Source: Chromatiales bacterium (GTDB taxonomy: Bacteria > Pseudomonadota > Gammaproteobacteria > Steroidobacterales > GCA-2729495). From it: DNA of 64,000 nucleotides. The stretch covers positions 25,329-89,328 of the forward strand of contig JACKNI010000007.1 of assembly GCA_024234935.1 (NCBI GenBank), in the 5' to 3' direction. The position numbers and the translations under genes were made by a program. Shown one piece after another: positions 1-8,018 of the stretch; positions within the stretch are counted from its first letter, which is position 1; every line of letters begins with the position of its first letter. The notes beneath the pieces are model-generated. The model did no database searches. It saw nothing but the letters and a program-made list of their open reading frames with translations, and was not told the DNA's origin.

Positions 1-594
1 GCCCATGGTTTTCAGGAATGCACCCATTTGCGGCACGACATAGAGCATCAGGAAGAACACCACGGCAAACACCACGGTGCCGACAAAGGCCGGGTAGAGC
101 ATGAGCTTTTTTGTCTGTGCGATCAGCTCATCCTGCCATTTCAATGTCTCCGTCATCCGTGCCAGGACCTGGGACAGTTCACCGGAGCGTTCACCGGCAC
201 GCACCAGGGCGACAAAAACGTGGTCAAAGGTGGCGGGATAATCGCCCAGCGCTTCAGACAGGCTCTTTCCGCCTTCGACAGCCAGTGATATCGAGGCGAG
301 TACGTTTCGAAACGAGGGGTTGGCTGTGCTGTCGCGCAGGTCGCGCAGTGCCTCGAGTATCGGCAGGCCGGCGCGATGGGCCTGCTCGAGATGGAAGCAG
401 AAATTGATGAGTTCTCGCCGGTCGACTTTCTTGCCGGCGGCGCCGATCTGGCGTCTGCTGAGTGGGCGGCAGGTGACCAGCTGCAGCCCGATCTGCAACA
501 GGCGCGAGTCGAGCTCTGTTTCGCTGTTTGCCGCCAGCTCACCATGCAAGATGCGGCCGCTGGCATCGACGGCGCGATAGTTGAAGGCAGTCAC
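1..594 (-). CDS. mshG: MSHA-type pilus inner-membrane platform protein (GspF/PilC family), partial
   Basis: Polytopic inner-membrane protein around which the pilus assembly ATPase works. The frame runs 198 codons from a GTG to the window edge without a stop, so the C-terminal half lies outside. It opens with FNYRAVDASGR, the usual opening of GspF/PilC proteins, followed by a helical cytoplasmic domain (residues about 60-165). The first membrane segment (LMLYPAFVGTVVFAVVFF) lies near the cut. The GTG start overlaps the TGA stop of mshE (GTGA), so translation is probably coupled. Family is clear; the Msh name rests on gene order L-N-E-G. Confidence 0.85.
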   Translation of the reverse strand, partial: MTAFNYRAVDASGRILHGELAANSETELDSRLLQIGLQLVTCRPLSRRQIGAAGKKVDRRELINFCFHLEQAHRAGLPILEALRDLRDSTANPSFRNVLASISLAVEGGKSLSEALGDYPATFDHVFVALVRAGERSGELSQVLARMTETLKWQDELIAQTKKLMLYPAFVGTVVFAVVFFLMLYVVPQMGAFLKTMG

Positions 595-2363
595 CGTGTC
601 GCTCCGAGTGCGCGCTCGGTCAGGTCGATGACGCGCGCAATTTCGTCGAGGCTCGTGTCGCCGCTCAGCACACGGCGGATGCCGTCGTCGGCCAGGGGCC
701 GGAAGCCGCTGGCCACCGCAATGGCGCGCAGTTCACCCAGCGACTTGTTGCCTGCCAGTGCTTCGTCCAGTTCAGCGTCGAAGCGCACGATTTCCATGAT
801 GGACATGCGGCCGCGGTAACCGACCTGATTGCAGTGGCTGCAGCCCTTGCTGCGATAGATGGTCAGCTCGGCGGCCGCGTCAATTCCCATCAGCCGCCGT
901 TCGATATCGCTGGCTTCGTAAGCCTCCTTGCACTCGGGGCACAATCGCCGGACCAGCCGTTGCGCGACGATGCCGATGATGTTGCCAGCCAGCACGCCAG
1001 GCTTCAGGCCGATGTCCAGCAGGCGTGGAATTGCCCCGAGCGCGGAGTTCGTATGCAGAGTGGAATACACCTGATGCCCGGTCATGGCGGCGCGAAAGGC
1101 CATTTCTGCCGTCGCTTCGTCGCGGATTTCACCGACCAGAATGATGTCCGGATCCTGGCGCATCAGGGAACGGATGCCGGTGGCAAAGTCGAGCTTCACC
1201 GCGTCGGCCAGGGAAGTCTGGCGAATCATCGGGAAGGGATATTCGACAGGGTCTTCGAGCGTCATGATGTTGACGGATTCGTCGTTGCGGTAGCCCAGAA
1301 TCGAATACAGCGTGGTGGTCTTGCCGCTGCCGGTCGGGCCGGTGACCAGGATCACGCCTTCCGGCCGCGCCAGCAGCATCTTCAGCAGTGTCAGCTGATC
1401 CTCCGGCAGGCCAAGTCCGTCCAGCGGCACGATGCCCGCGCGCCGGTCGAGAATGCGCAGCACGATGTTTTCACCGTGGATGGTCGGCTGGGTAGCGACG
1501 CGGAAGTCCACCGTGCGGCCGCCGATCGTCAATGCGATGTGGCCGTCCTGGGGCGCGCGCGTTTCGGTGATATCCATGCCGGCCATGACCTTGATGCGCA
1601 CCACGATGGCGGCGAGGAATTTCCGGTGCACTGTCGAGACCTGGTGCAGCACACCGTCTACGCGATAGCGCACGCGGACAAAGCCGTCCTCGGGCTCGAT
1701 ATGCACATCCGATGCGCGCCGCCTGACGGCGTCGCCGAGCAGCGCATCGATCAGGCGCACCATCGGCTGCGTGAGGTTGTCCGCACCGCGCGCAACAGCG
1801 CCCCGGTCCGTTGCGGGGGAATCGATTTCCTGCAGGATCGCTGCCAGCGACAGCTCCTTGTCGTAGATGTTCTCGATTGCGCCCTGGATCTCTGCTTCGC
1901 TGGCCAGCAGTGTCCGGATCTCGATCTGTCCGCCGAGCATTGCCGATACCTGGTCGCGTGCGACCACGTCGAAGGTATCTGCCATGGCCATGGTCAGGAC
2001 ACGGGTCACCGGGTTGAATGCAACAGGCAGCACGCGAAAGCGTCGCGCAACGTCCTCGGGCAACAGCGCGACTGCCGCGGCATCCGGCACGACCTTCGAA
2101 AGATCGATGCTTTCGACGCGGAGCATTTCTGCGAGCATGTCGCGTACGACGGACTCGGGGACGAGCCCCAGCCTGGCGATGACCTTGCCTATGCGTTCGT
2201 TCGACTGTTTCTGTTCGGTGAGCGCGACACGCAGCTGGTCGCGGGTGATCAGCCCTTTCTCGACCAGGAATTCGCCAAGCTGCTTGCGTGGACCGCGGCG
2301 CTCACCGGCCTGTGTTTCGGCCGGCGCACTACGGGAACCGGGCTTGCTGTTGGGGGATGTCAT
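591..2363 (-). CDS. mshE: MSHA-type pilus assembly ATPase (GspE/PilB family)
   Basis: Cytoplasmic hexameric ATPase driving pilin polymerisation; 590 aa. An N-terminal MshEN-type regulatory region (about 25-170; in MshE this fold binds c-di-GMP) precedes the secretion ATPase core. Walker A GPTGSGKT is at 342-349, the Walker B region IILVGEIRD at about 407-415, and a four-cysteine zinc module at CPEC (475-478) and CSHC (508-511). It lies 11 bases after the mshN stop and overlaps mshG, so it belongs to one minus-strand operon. The N-terminal extension fits MshE better than a plain GspE. Confidence 0.9.
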   Translation of the reverse strand: MTSPNSKPGSRSAPAETQAGERRGPRKQLGEFLVEKGLITRDQLRVALTEQKQSNERIGKVIARLGLVPESVVRDMLAEMLRVESIDLSKVVPDAAAVALLPEDVARRFRVLPVAFNPVTRVLTMAMADTFDVVARDQVSAMLGGQIEIRTLLASEAEIQGAIENIYDKELSLAAILQEIDSPATDRGAVARGADNLTQPMVRLIDALLGDAVRRRASDVHIEPEDGFVRVRYRVDGVLHQVSTVHRKFLAAIVVRIKVMAGMDITETRAPQDGHIALTIGGRTVDFRVATQPTIHGENIVLRILDRRAGIVPLDGLGLPEDQLTLLKMLLARPEGVILVTGPTGSGKTTTLYSILGYRNDESVNIMTLEDPVEYPFPMIRQTSLADAVKLDFATGIRSLMRQDPDIILVGEIRDEATAEMAFRAAMTGHQVYSTLHTNSALGAIPRLLDIGLKPGVLAGNIIGIVAQRLVRRLCPECKEAYEASDIERRLMGIDAAAELTIYRSKGCSHCNQVGYRGRMSIMEIVRFDAELDEALAGNKSLGELRAIAVASGFRPLADDGIRRVLSGDTSLDEIARVIDLTERALGATR

Positions 2364-2374
2364 GACGACGTGGC

Positions 2375-3631
2375 CTATCGGGCTGCCGCGCGCAGGCTGT
2401 CCAGCCGCTGCCGGGCCGCCGCAGCGTCAAACAACGCACTGCCGTTTGCGAGAGCCAGGGCGCGTTCGTAGTAGGCAGCAGCAGCCGTTCCCTGACCAAG
2501 CTGGTCCAGGCTCACCGCCAGGTTATAGGCATAGTCGGCATTGACCGGTTCGTTGCGCACAGCCTCAAAGAAGGCCTGCTGGGCCTCCGGCCAGCGCCCG
2601 GCGCTGACATACTGCAGTCCGAGTGCGAAGTGCAGCTGGGCGGCGCCTGGCTGCTCGCGCAGCATGTTCTTCAGCCGGGTTTCATTGCCCGTATCGCCGT
2701 TGGCTGATGCGCCCGCTGGCAAGGTCGAGAGGGCGGCAACAGCGGCTGAATTCTTCGGATCAGCTTCGAGCACTGATTTGTAAAGTGACTGGGCTTCCTG
2801 CTCACGGTCACTACGCAAGGCGATCGCCGCCAGTCCAAGCAGCGCATCCACATTGTGCGCGTCAGCCGCCTGCACTTCGCGATAAAGGCTCTCGGCCTGC
2901 GCATAGTCGGCAGCCTGAAAAGCACTCCACGCTTCGCTGAGTTTTGGAAACAGCGGATTCTCCGTGGTGCCCCGCGAGATCTTGATCTGCGTTGTGGTTT
3001 CCGGCGTTTCTACAGCTGGCGTGTCATACCAGTCGGTGTCCTTGCCGACCATAGCAGCCGGCGGAGCGGTCGGCGGGTCGGCCACTTCCTTGCGCAGCGG
3101 GCGTACCACGGGCTGCGGTGTTGCCACTTCGCTGACTTGCTGTTGCGCCGGCCTTGCCTGAAGCGCTTCTGGCGGGATGACCACCGACTGATCGTCCCCG
3201 CGGTTTGCCGTGTATTGCAGGAGTATGGAAATGGCCGTCGTTACGGTCAGCAGGATCAGTACCAGGCTGCCGATCAGCAGTGAAGTGTTGCGGCGGACGC
3301 GTTGCCTGCGCTGGTTGACCGCAAACGACTGGGACGCATCGGCTGCATTGTCCTGCGGATCACCGGGCACACCGCCAAAGGTGTCTGCTACCGTCCCGGC
3401 ATCGTGATGTTGTTCAGCGGCCTGCGACGCCTGCTGCTGGCCGATGGTGAGTTCGGGCATGCTGTCATCTGCATCGCTCGCCACCAGCGCTTCTGCAGTG
3501 CCGCGATTATCCACGGCAAGATGCAGCTCAACGGTCTGCATATGACTCTCGGCTGATCTCTGCGCGACGATGGTCTCGTCAGCTGCAGGCTGTGCCGGCT
3601 TTTTCTGCAGGATGTCGAGCAGGGAGCTCAT
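2375..3631 (-). CDS. mshN: MSHA biogenesis TPR protein MshN-like
   Basis: 418-aa single-pass membrane protein: a cytoplasmic N-terminus with a low-complexity acidic stretch, one transmembrane helix at about 116-139, then a Pro/Ala-rich linker. Tetratricopeptide repeats occupy about 220-415 (repeated A-Y-A-x-x-Y/L-x-x-A patterns such as AADYAQAESLYREV). Its position between the secretin and the ATPase, and the N-terminal SSLLDILQKK, match MshN of MSHA loci. It likely links the pilus base to the secretin, by family knowledge. The ATG overlaps the mshL stop (ATGA). Confidence 0.8.
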   Translation of the reverse strand: MSSLLDILQKKPAQPAADETIVAQRSAESHMQTVELHLAVDNRGTAEALVASDADDSMPELTIGQQQASQAAEQHHDAGTVADTFGGVPGDPQDNAADASQSFAVNQRRQRVRRNTSLLIGSLVLILLTVTTAISILLQYTANRGDDQSVVIPPEALQARPAQQQVSEVATPQPVVRPLRKEVADPPTAPPAAMVGKDTDWYDTPAVETPETTTQIKISRGTTENPLFPKLSEAWSAFQAADYAQAESLYREVQAADAHNVDALLGLAAIALRSDREQEAQSLYKSVLEADPKNSAAVAALSTLPAGASANGDTGNETRLKNMLREQPGAAQLHFALGLQYVSAGRWPEAQQAFFEAVRNEPVNADYAYNLAVSLDQLGQGTAAAAYYERALALANGSALFDAAAARQRLDSLRAAAR

Positions 3632-5271
3632 GGCGTCGCCCCCGGCTTCCCGGTAGTGCTGAGGGGTGCAGCGGCACTCGCCAGTGCTGGCTGACCGGCC
3701 CCGGCACCGCGAATCACGGTGGGACGCAGGAACAGCACCAGTTCGCTTTTCTTGACTGCATCGTCGCGATAGCTGAACAGGTCGCCGACACCAGGCAGAC
3801 GTGACAGCAATGGCACGCCATCACGCTTCTTTTGACTGGTGTCCTGCATCAGCCCGCCGATGACAACGGTCTGTCCGTCGGCCACCTCCAGCAATGATTC
3901 GATCTCGCTGACATGTATCTCCGGCACGAGGTTGTCGAAATCCTGACCGAACTCGCTGAGGCGGGGAGCAGGGTCGACGACGTAACCGAGGATGCGCGTG
4001 ATGGTCGGCCGCACATTCATGCTCACGTTGCCGTTGTCGCTGATCTGCGGCGTCACGCTCATGATGAAGCCGACCGGAACGGTCTTGATTTCACTTGTAA
4101 TGGTCGATCGTTCCGGACCATTGTCAGATGCTTCGACGATGTCCTGTGAAAGGCTGAAGTAGACGCGCTCATCGACCACCTTGAGCATGGCGGTCTGGTT
4201 ATTGAGGGCCATGATGCGCGGCGTGGACAGGACCTTCGTGTCGCCGAACTGCGACAGCATCTTCACAGCGGCCGAGAAGCCACTGCCGTCAGCATCGAAA
4301 TTGGCGTACTTCATGGTGTAGACAGGTGCAGTGGAAAGATTGCCGCCGGTCAGTGTGTTGATGAATGAAATGCCGTCCTGGCCGAGTCCGCCGTTTGCAG
4401 AGACCCGCGACCAGTCGACACCAGCCTGGTAGCTGTCGTTGAGTTCGACTTCCACGACCGTCACTTCGATCAGGACCTGGCGTTTTGAGCTGACCGTTAC
4501 CTGATCGATAAAGGCCTGGACCTTCTGCTGCTGCACACTGTTGGCGTGGACGCTGATGACACCGGCGATCGAATTGACTGCCACCGGGTCAGGGCCAGCT
4601 GCCGCGTCGCTACCGGTTGCCTGACCCGTGACGATCTGGCGCAGGTTGTTGCCGAGAACCTGCCAGTAGCTGTTATCGGAGGTGCTCTTGACCGTGGTTC
4701 GCGAAATATTCTGGTCATCGCTGTTCGTGCCGCCGCTGCTCTGCGAATCCTCACGGACGCTGCCACCGGTAGAGGCGACCTGGGTAGCAACAGTGACTTC
4801 ACCTTCGCTGCCGCGCGCCAGGTTCACGTAGTCCACCCGGTAGTTCCGCCAGTACGGTGCGTCCGGCATGACAACGAGCGTGCCGTTTTCGATGTTGTGA
4901 CGGATGCTGACCTGCCGGCTGATGCGTTCGAGTATCTGTGGCAGCGTCTGGTTGACGGCGTTGAGCGTGACATTGCCTTCGATGTTGCCCGAGATGTCCA
5001 CATTGATCGCCGCATCGCGGGCCAGTGCGAACAACACTTCGCGTACGGGTACGTCAGTCACCACCAGCGTGTAGGTTTCCTGGACTGGCTGCGCGACCGG
5101 TGCCGGTGGCGTGGGCAGCCGGGTGACCGGTGCGGGAATGATCCTGTTCCCTTCGACCGATTTCAGATGTTCCGGTGCCGGGTCAAACGGCTGCACGGTG
5201 CCGCAGCCCGCAACGAGTGCGGCAACACCGATGCTCAGGAATGCGCCACGGCGCCAAATGTTCTGTGTCAT
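3628..5271 (-). CDS. mshL: MSHA biogenesis secretin MshL
   Basis: Outer-membrane secretin forming the pilus exit pore. I chose the ATG at 5271 (547 aa), because it opens with a lipoprotein signal peptide ending in the lipobox LVAGC and is preceded by GGAGA about nine bases upstream. The frame stays open 24 codons further. An STN-like N-terminal domain (TYTLVVTDVPVREVLFALAR) is followed by secretin-N repeats and the C-terminal secretin domain with VPVGFIMSVTPQISDNGNV and VADGQTVVIGGLMQD. First gene of the msh run here. The MshM ATPase that often sits between mshL and mshN is absent. Confidence 0.88.
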   Translation of the reverse strand: MTQNIWRRGAFLSIGVAALVAGCGTVQPFDPAPEHLKSVEGNRIIPAPVTRLPTPPAPVAQPVQETYTLVVTDVPVREVLFALARDAAINVDISGNIEGNVTLNAVNQTLPQILERISRQVSIRHNIENGTLVVMPDAPYWRNYRVDYVNLARGSEGEVTVATQVASTGGSVREDSQSSGGTNSDDQNISRTTVKSTSDNSYWQVLGNNLRQIVTGQATGSDAAAGPDPVAVNSIAGVISVHANSVQQQKVQAFIDQVTVSSKRQVLIEVTVVEVELNDSYQAGVDWSRVSANGGLGQDGISFINTLTGGNLSTAPVYTMKYANFDADGSGFSAAVKMLSQFGDTKVLSTPRIMALNNQTAMLKVVDERVYFSLSQDIVEASDNGPERSTITSEIKTVPVGFIMSVTPQISDNGNVSMNVRPTITRILGYVVDPAPRLSEFGQDFDNLVPEIHVSEIESLLEVADGQTVVIGGLMQDTSQKKRDGVPLLSRLPGVGDLFSYRDDAVKKSELVLFLRPTVIRGAGAGQPALASAAAPLSTTGKPGATP

Positions 5272-5479
5272 GACCAATCGTCTCCGCGGATCAGCAACCG
5301 TTTCCCGCCGTGCGTTGCCACCGTCCGGGTAAATCTCCCGCACAGGGCAAAGGCACGGTATCCCCTTAAGTTAAGGCCGGGTCAGGATCCGTTTTTTATG
5401 TCTGATGCGGCGTGCGCCAGCTCACAGTTGCCGGCTGGCGTGGTCGGGAAACGTGAACGGAGTCACGTGCAGGCAACGC

Positions 5480-5506
5480 GCACGGGGTACAGGACGTACC
5501 CCGTGC
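5480..5506 (-). terminator. Hairpin downstream of the outer-membrane protein gene
   Basis: Perfect 11-bp inverted repeat (GCACGGGGTAC / GTACCCCGTGC) with a 5-base loop, 16 bases past the stop of the beta-barrel gene. No T-run follows on the minus strand, so it is either a terminator lacking a U-tract or an mRNA 3'-end stabiliser. Confidence 0.5.
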
Positions 5507-5521
5507 CGCAATGGACAGGTA

Positions 5522-6073
5522 TCAGGGCTGGCCGAAGTGGTAGTTGACGCCGAGGCTGACGGCCCAGAAGTCGCCGTCGTCGAGGTCGAACCAGTCGCCC
5601 TCAAGGCGCAGGCTGACCTTGCTGGACACGGCGATTTGTGTGCCGGCACCGAAGGTGAGTCCGTCGGCACCGCGGCTCCTGGAGCTGGTTTCGGTGTCGA
5701 TATTCTGGTTCAGGTTGTAGAAACCTGCCTTGCCGTACAGCTGGAGGTCCTCCGTGGTGAAGGGGAGGTAGCCGATGGCATAGATGGTCGTTCCGTCAAG
5801 GTCTACATCCACCTTGCCGCCAGGATTGGCCGGGTCTGTGTCTTCGCTGAAATTGCCGGATTCGAGCCATGAGCCCTCGATGCCGAAGTACTTGTTGAAA
5901 CGGTACTGAACGCTCAGTTTGGCGCCGACGGCTTCGTCGTCAAAAACGCTGCCATCGATCTCATAGCTCGTGAGCATGCCGGAAATGCCGACCAGCCAGC
6001 CCGGATCGGCCGGGCCGGCCTGGGCAGACAGCGAACACAGGCCAAGCAGTGCAATTCCCGCTGTGCGTTTCAT
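5522..6073 (-). CDS. Outer-membrane beta-barrel protein (OmpA N-terminal-like)
   Basis: Predicted 8-strand outer-membrane barrel, 183 aa. The ATG at 6073 has AAGGAG eight bases upstream; an in-frame TTG two codons earlier is less likely. A signal peptide (MKRTAGIALLGLCSLSAQAG) is followed by alternating amphipathic strands such as VSLRLEGDWFDLDDGDFWAV and a C-terminal aromatic-rich strand YHFGQP. It is clearly paralogous to the barrel half of the next gene upstream, sharing the FDxDDGDxWA motif, but has no peptidoglycan-binding domain. Function beyond envelope structure is unknown. It may be cotranscribed with the OmpA gene, which ends 12 bases upstream of it. Confidence 0.75.
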   Translation of the reverse strand: MKRTAGIALLGLCSLSAQAGPADPGWLVGISGMLTSYEIDGSVFDDEAVGAKLSVQYRFNKYFGIEGSWLESGNFSEDTDPANPGGKVDVDLDGTTIYAIGYLPFTTEDLQLYGKAGFYNLNQNIDTETSSRSRGADGLTFGAGTQIAVSSKVSLRLEGDWFDLDDGDFWAVSLGVNYHFGQP

Positions 6074-6085
6074 GAACAATGCTCC

Positions 6086-7174
6086 TTATTGACCAGCCTG
6101 CGTGGAAAACTCCAGGCTCACGCGGCGATTCAAGGCGCGGCCTTCTTCGGTCCCGTTGTCTGCAATCGGGTCCGCTTCACCAAAGCCGGCGGCCGTGAGC
6201 TGCGTTGCAGGTATGCCTCTTTCGATCAGATAGTCACGCACCGCTTCAGCCCGCTGTTGCGAGAGCGTGAGGTTGTAGTCATCGGCACCATGGCTGTCGG
6301 TGTGTCCACGTACCTCAACATTGAAGTTCGGGCGCCTGGTCAGGGTGGTGGCTACCGAGTCCAGGATCGTCAGGCTGTCAGGTGTGAGCTTCGCCGAGTC
6401 GAAATCAAAGGTAACACCACGCAGGATGAGCTGTTCCTCGCAACCGCGGGCATCAACCTTTGCGCCGGCCGGCGTATCCGGACACTCGTCGATATCATCT
6501 TTGACGCCATCGCCGTCGCTGTCCTTGACGACCGGAGCGGCAGCGACAGCTGCCGGCGGAGCCACGACGGCGACAGGTGCCGCGACGGCAACAGGTGCTG
6601 CTGCTTCAGGCGCACGTCCGAAACGATACTCGGCACCGAGGTTGATGGCCCACAGGTCGCCGTCGTCGATATCAAACCACTCACCCTCTGCGCGGAAGGC
6701 GAACTGCTTGCTGATATTGACGATCAGGCCGGCGCCGAGCAGCAGTCCATCCGGTGAATTGCTGGCGGTGACGATGTTGTTGCGTTCGAGTTCCTGGTCG
6801 AAGTTGTAGTAACCGGCTTTTGCATAGACGTCGACCTCATCGCTGTTGATCGGTGCGTAGAGGAGTACTGACCCGCTGTATCCATCCAGGCGCACATCAA
6901 CCGAAGCAGCCGGCAACGGCGGCGCTTCGGAGAAGTCGCCGAAGCTGTGATAGGCGGCCTCGAGGCCAAACCACTTGTTGATGCGGTAGCCGCCGTAGAG
7001 TTTGAATCCGACGGTGCTGTCGTCGACCGAGTTGTCGTCAAATTTGTAATCGGCAAAAGTTGCGGCGACGCCTGCGTTCCAGACGCTGTATTCGTTGGCG
7101 TCCAGCAGTGACGTGCCGGCCATCAGCGGTGTGCTGGCCAGGCCCAGGGCAAGAGGTATCAGGAAACGCTTCAT
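6086..7174 (-). CDS. OmpA-family outer-membrane protein
   Basis: 362 aa: signal peptide, N-terminal beta-barrel (about 22-190), Ala/Pro/Val-rich hinge (about 195-220), and a thrombospondin type-3 calcium-binding-like stretch (DSDGDGVKDDIDECPDTPAG). The C-terminal OmpA domain binds peptidoglycan (about 250-360; VEVRGHTDSHGADDYNLTLS, then R-A-x-x-V). It probably anchors the outer membrane to the cell wall. I chose the ATG with AGGAG nine bases upstream; a GTG lies one codon earlier. A good sigma70-type promoter lies upstream. Confidence 0.9.
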   Translation of the reverse strand: MKRFLIPLALGLASTPLMAGTSLLDANEYSVWNAGVAATFADYKFDDNSVDDSTVGFKLYGGYRINKWFGLEAAYHSFGDFSEAPPLPAASVDVRLDGYSGSVLLYAPINSDEVDVYAKAGYYNFDQELERNNIVTASNSPDGLLLGAGLIVNISKQFAFRAEGEWFDIDDGDLWAINLGAEYRFGRAPEAAAPVAVAAPVAVVAPPAAVAAAPVVKDSDGDGVKDDIDECPDTPAGAKVDARGCEEQLILRGVTFDFDSAKLTPDSLTILDSVATTLTRRPNFNVEVRGHTDSHGADDYNLTLSQQRAEAVRDYLIERGIPATQLTAAGFGEADPIADNGTEEGRALNRRVSLEFSTQAGQ

Positions 7175-7272
7175 CACGCAGGCTCCTAAGCAGTGTTCTT
7201 GATTAATGTGAGGCTAACAGGCGGGAGACACTTGCGCCGGGCAACCCGGTGTTCACATTGTGGTCTCCGGCC

Positions 7273-7300
7273 AGTATACGGCCGGTCAAACAGGCGTCAA
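7273..7300 (-). promoter_or_regulatory. Putative sigma70 promoter of the OmpA-family gene
   Basis: On the minus strand, TTGACG (7300-7295) is followed after 16 bases by TATACT (7278-7273), close to the -35 and -10 consensus. It would give a leader of roughly 90 bases to the ATG at 7174. Confidence 0.5.
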
Positions 7301-7351
7301 CATGCGCCTGGCTACTATACTGGCGACCTCTGCACAGATGCATCAGTCCTG

Positions 7352-7987
7352 ATGACACAACAATCGCAGTCCGATCCGGAGCGTTTTGATCCAGTCGCGG
7401 GATTTTTTCTTGCCCAGGCAGACCGGCCGGCCAATCTTGAATCCATCATTGCGGCTGAACTGACGCCGCTGCAACGGGCCCTGCTGGTGATCGATGGCAC
7501 GGTTACCACTTTTCTGGAGGCATGGGCGCTGGAGCCGGTGGCGGTGACCTGCCTGTGGCAGCGTCCGCAGAAGCTCGCTGTCGCTGATGGCTGGCTTGAT
7601 CTGCCGGCTGGCGCGACGGTCACCGAGCGGGCCGTATTGCTGAGCGGGGCGCGCAGTCGCGGCTTTTTCGCCTATGCCGAGTCGAGGATCAATGCGGATG
7701 GGCTGCCGGTGACGATGCGCGGGGCGCTGGAGGCGGGCGTTGCCGGACTGGGCCAGATCCTGCTTGCCAGCGGACTCGACAGCCGACGCGAAGGACTCTG
7801 GTACGGTCGCGAACAGATGAAGTCGCTGCCGGAGCAGGTAGCCGCCGTGACCGACGGTGATTTCCTGACGCGCAGCTACCGGGTGACTGCACGGGGTCGG
7901 CCGCTGATGATGATTACCGAGCGCTTTGCCTGGCGGCCGATCGCGGTTCCGGTGCCGGCGCTCGGCGCCAGGCTGCCATCCGACTGA
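7352..7987 (+). CDS. ubiC: Chorismate lyase-like protein (UbiC family)
   Basis: Soluble protein of 211 aa resembling chorismate-pyruvate lyase, which converts chorismate to 4-hydroxybenzoate plus pyruvate for ubiquinone synthesis. The pattern TERAVLLSG...RGFFAYAESRI, then REGLWYGRE, then RSYRVTARGRPLMMITERF follows the order of conserved UbiC/DUF98 segments, with the Arg and Glu expected near the active site. The match is remote, so the reaction is uncertain. Start chosen at the ATG; no clear Shine-Dalgarno is seen. A TATACT hexamer lies 31 bases upstream. It stands alone, divergent from the OmpA gene. Confidence 0.55.
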   Translation: MTQQSQSDPERFDPVAGFFLAQADRPANLESIIAAELTPLQRALLVIDGTVTTFLEAWALEPVAVTCLWQRPQKLAVADGWLDLPAGATVTERAVLLSGARSRGFFAYAESRINADGLPVTMRGALEAGVAGLGQILLASGLDSRREGLWYGREQMKSLPEQVAAVTDGDFLTRSYRVTARGRPLMMITERFAWRPIAVPVPALGARLPSD

Positions 7988-8018
7988 ATACGATTTGTTA
8001 CGCAGGGGACTGTTAAAG

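Noticed and set aside
834..2471. A 545-codon plus-strand frame opposite mshE
   Set aside because: Low-complexity His/Arg/Gln-rich product with no motif; mshE on the other strand has all its catalytic motifs.
4546..5547. A 333-codon plus-strand frame opposite mshL
   Set aside because: It spans the mshL start and signal peptide region and shows no family resemblance.
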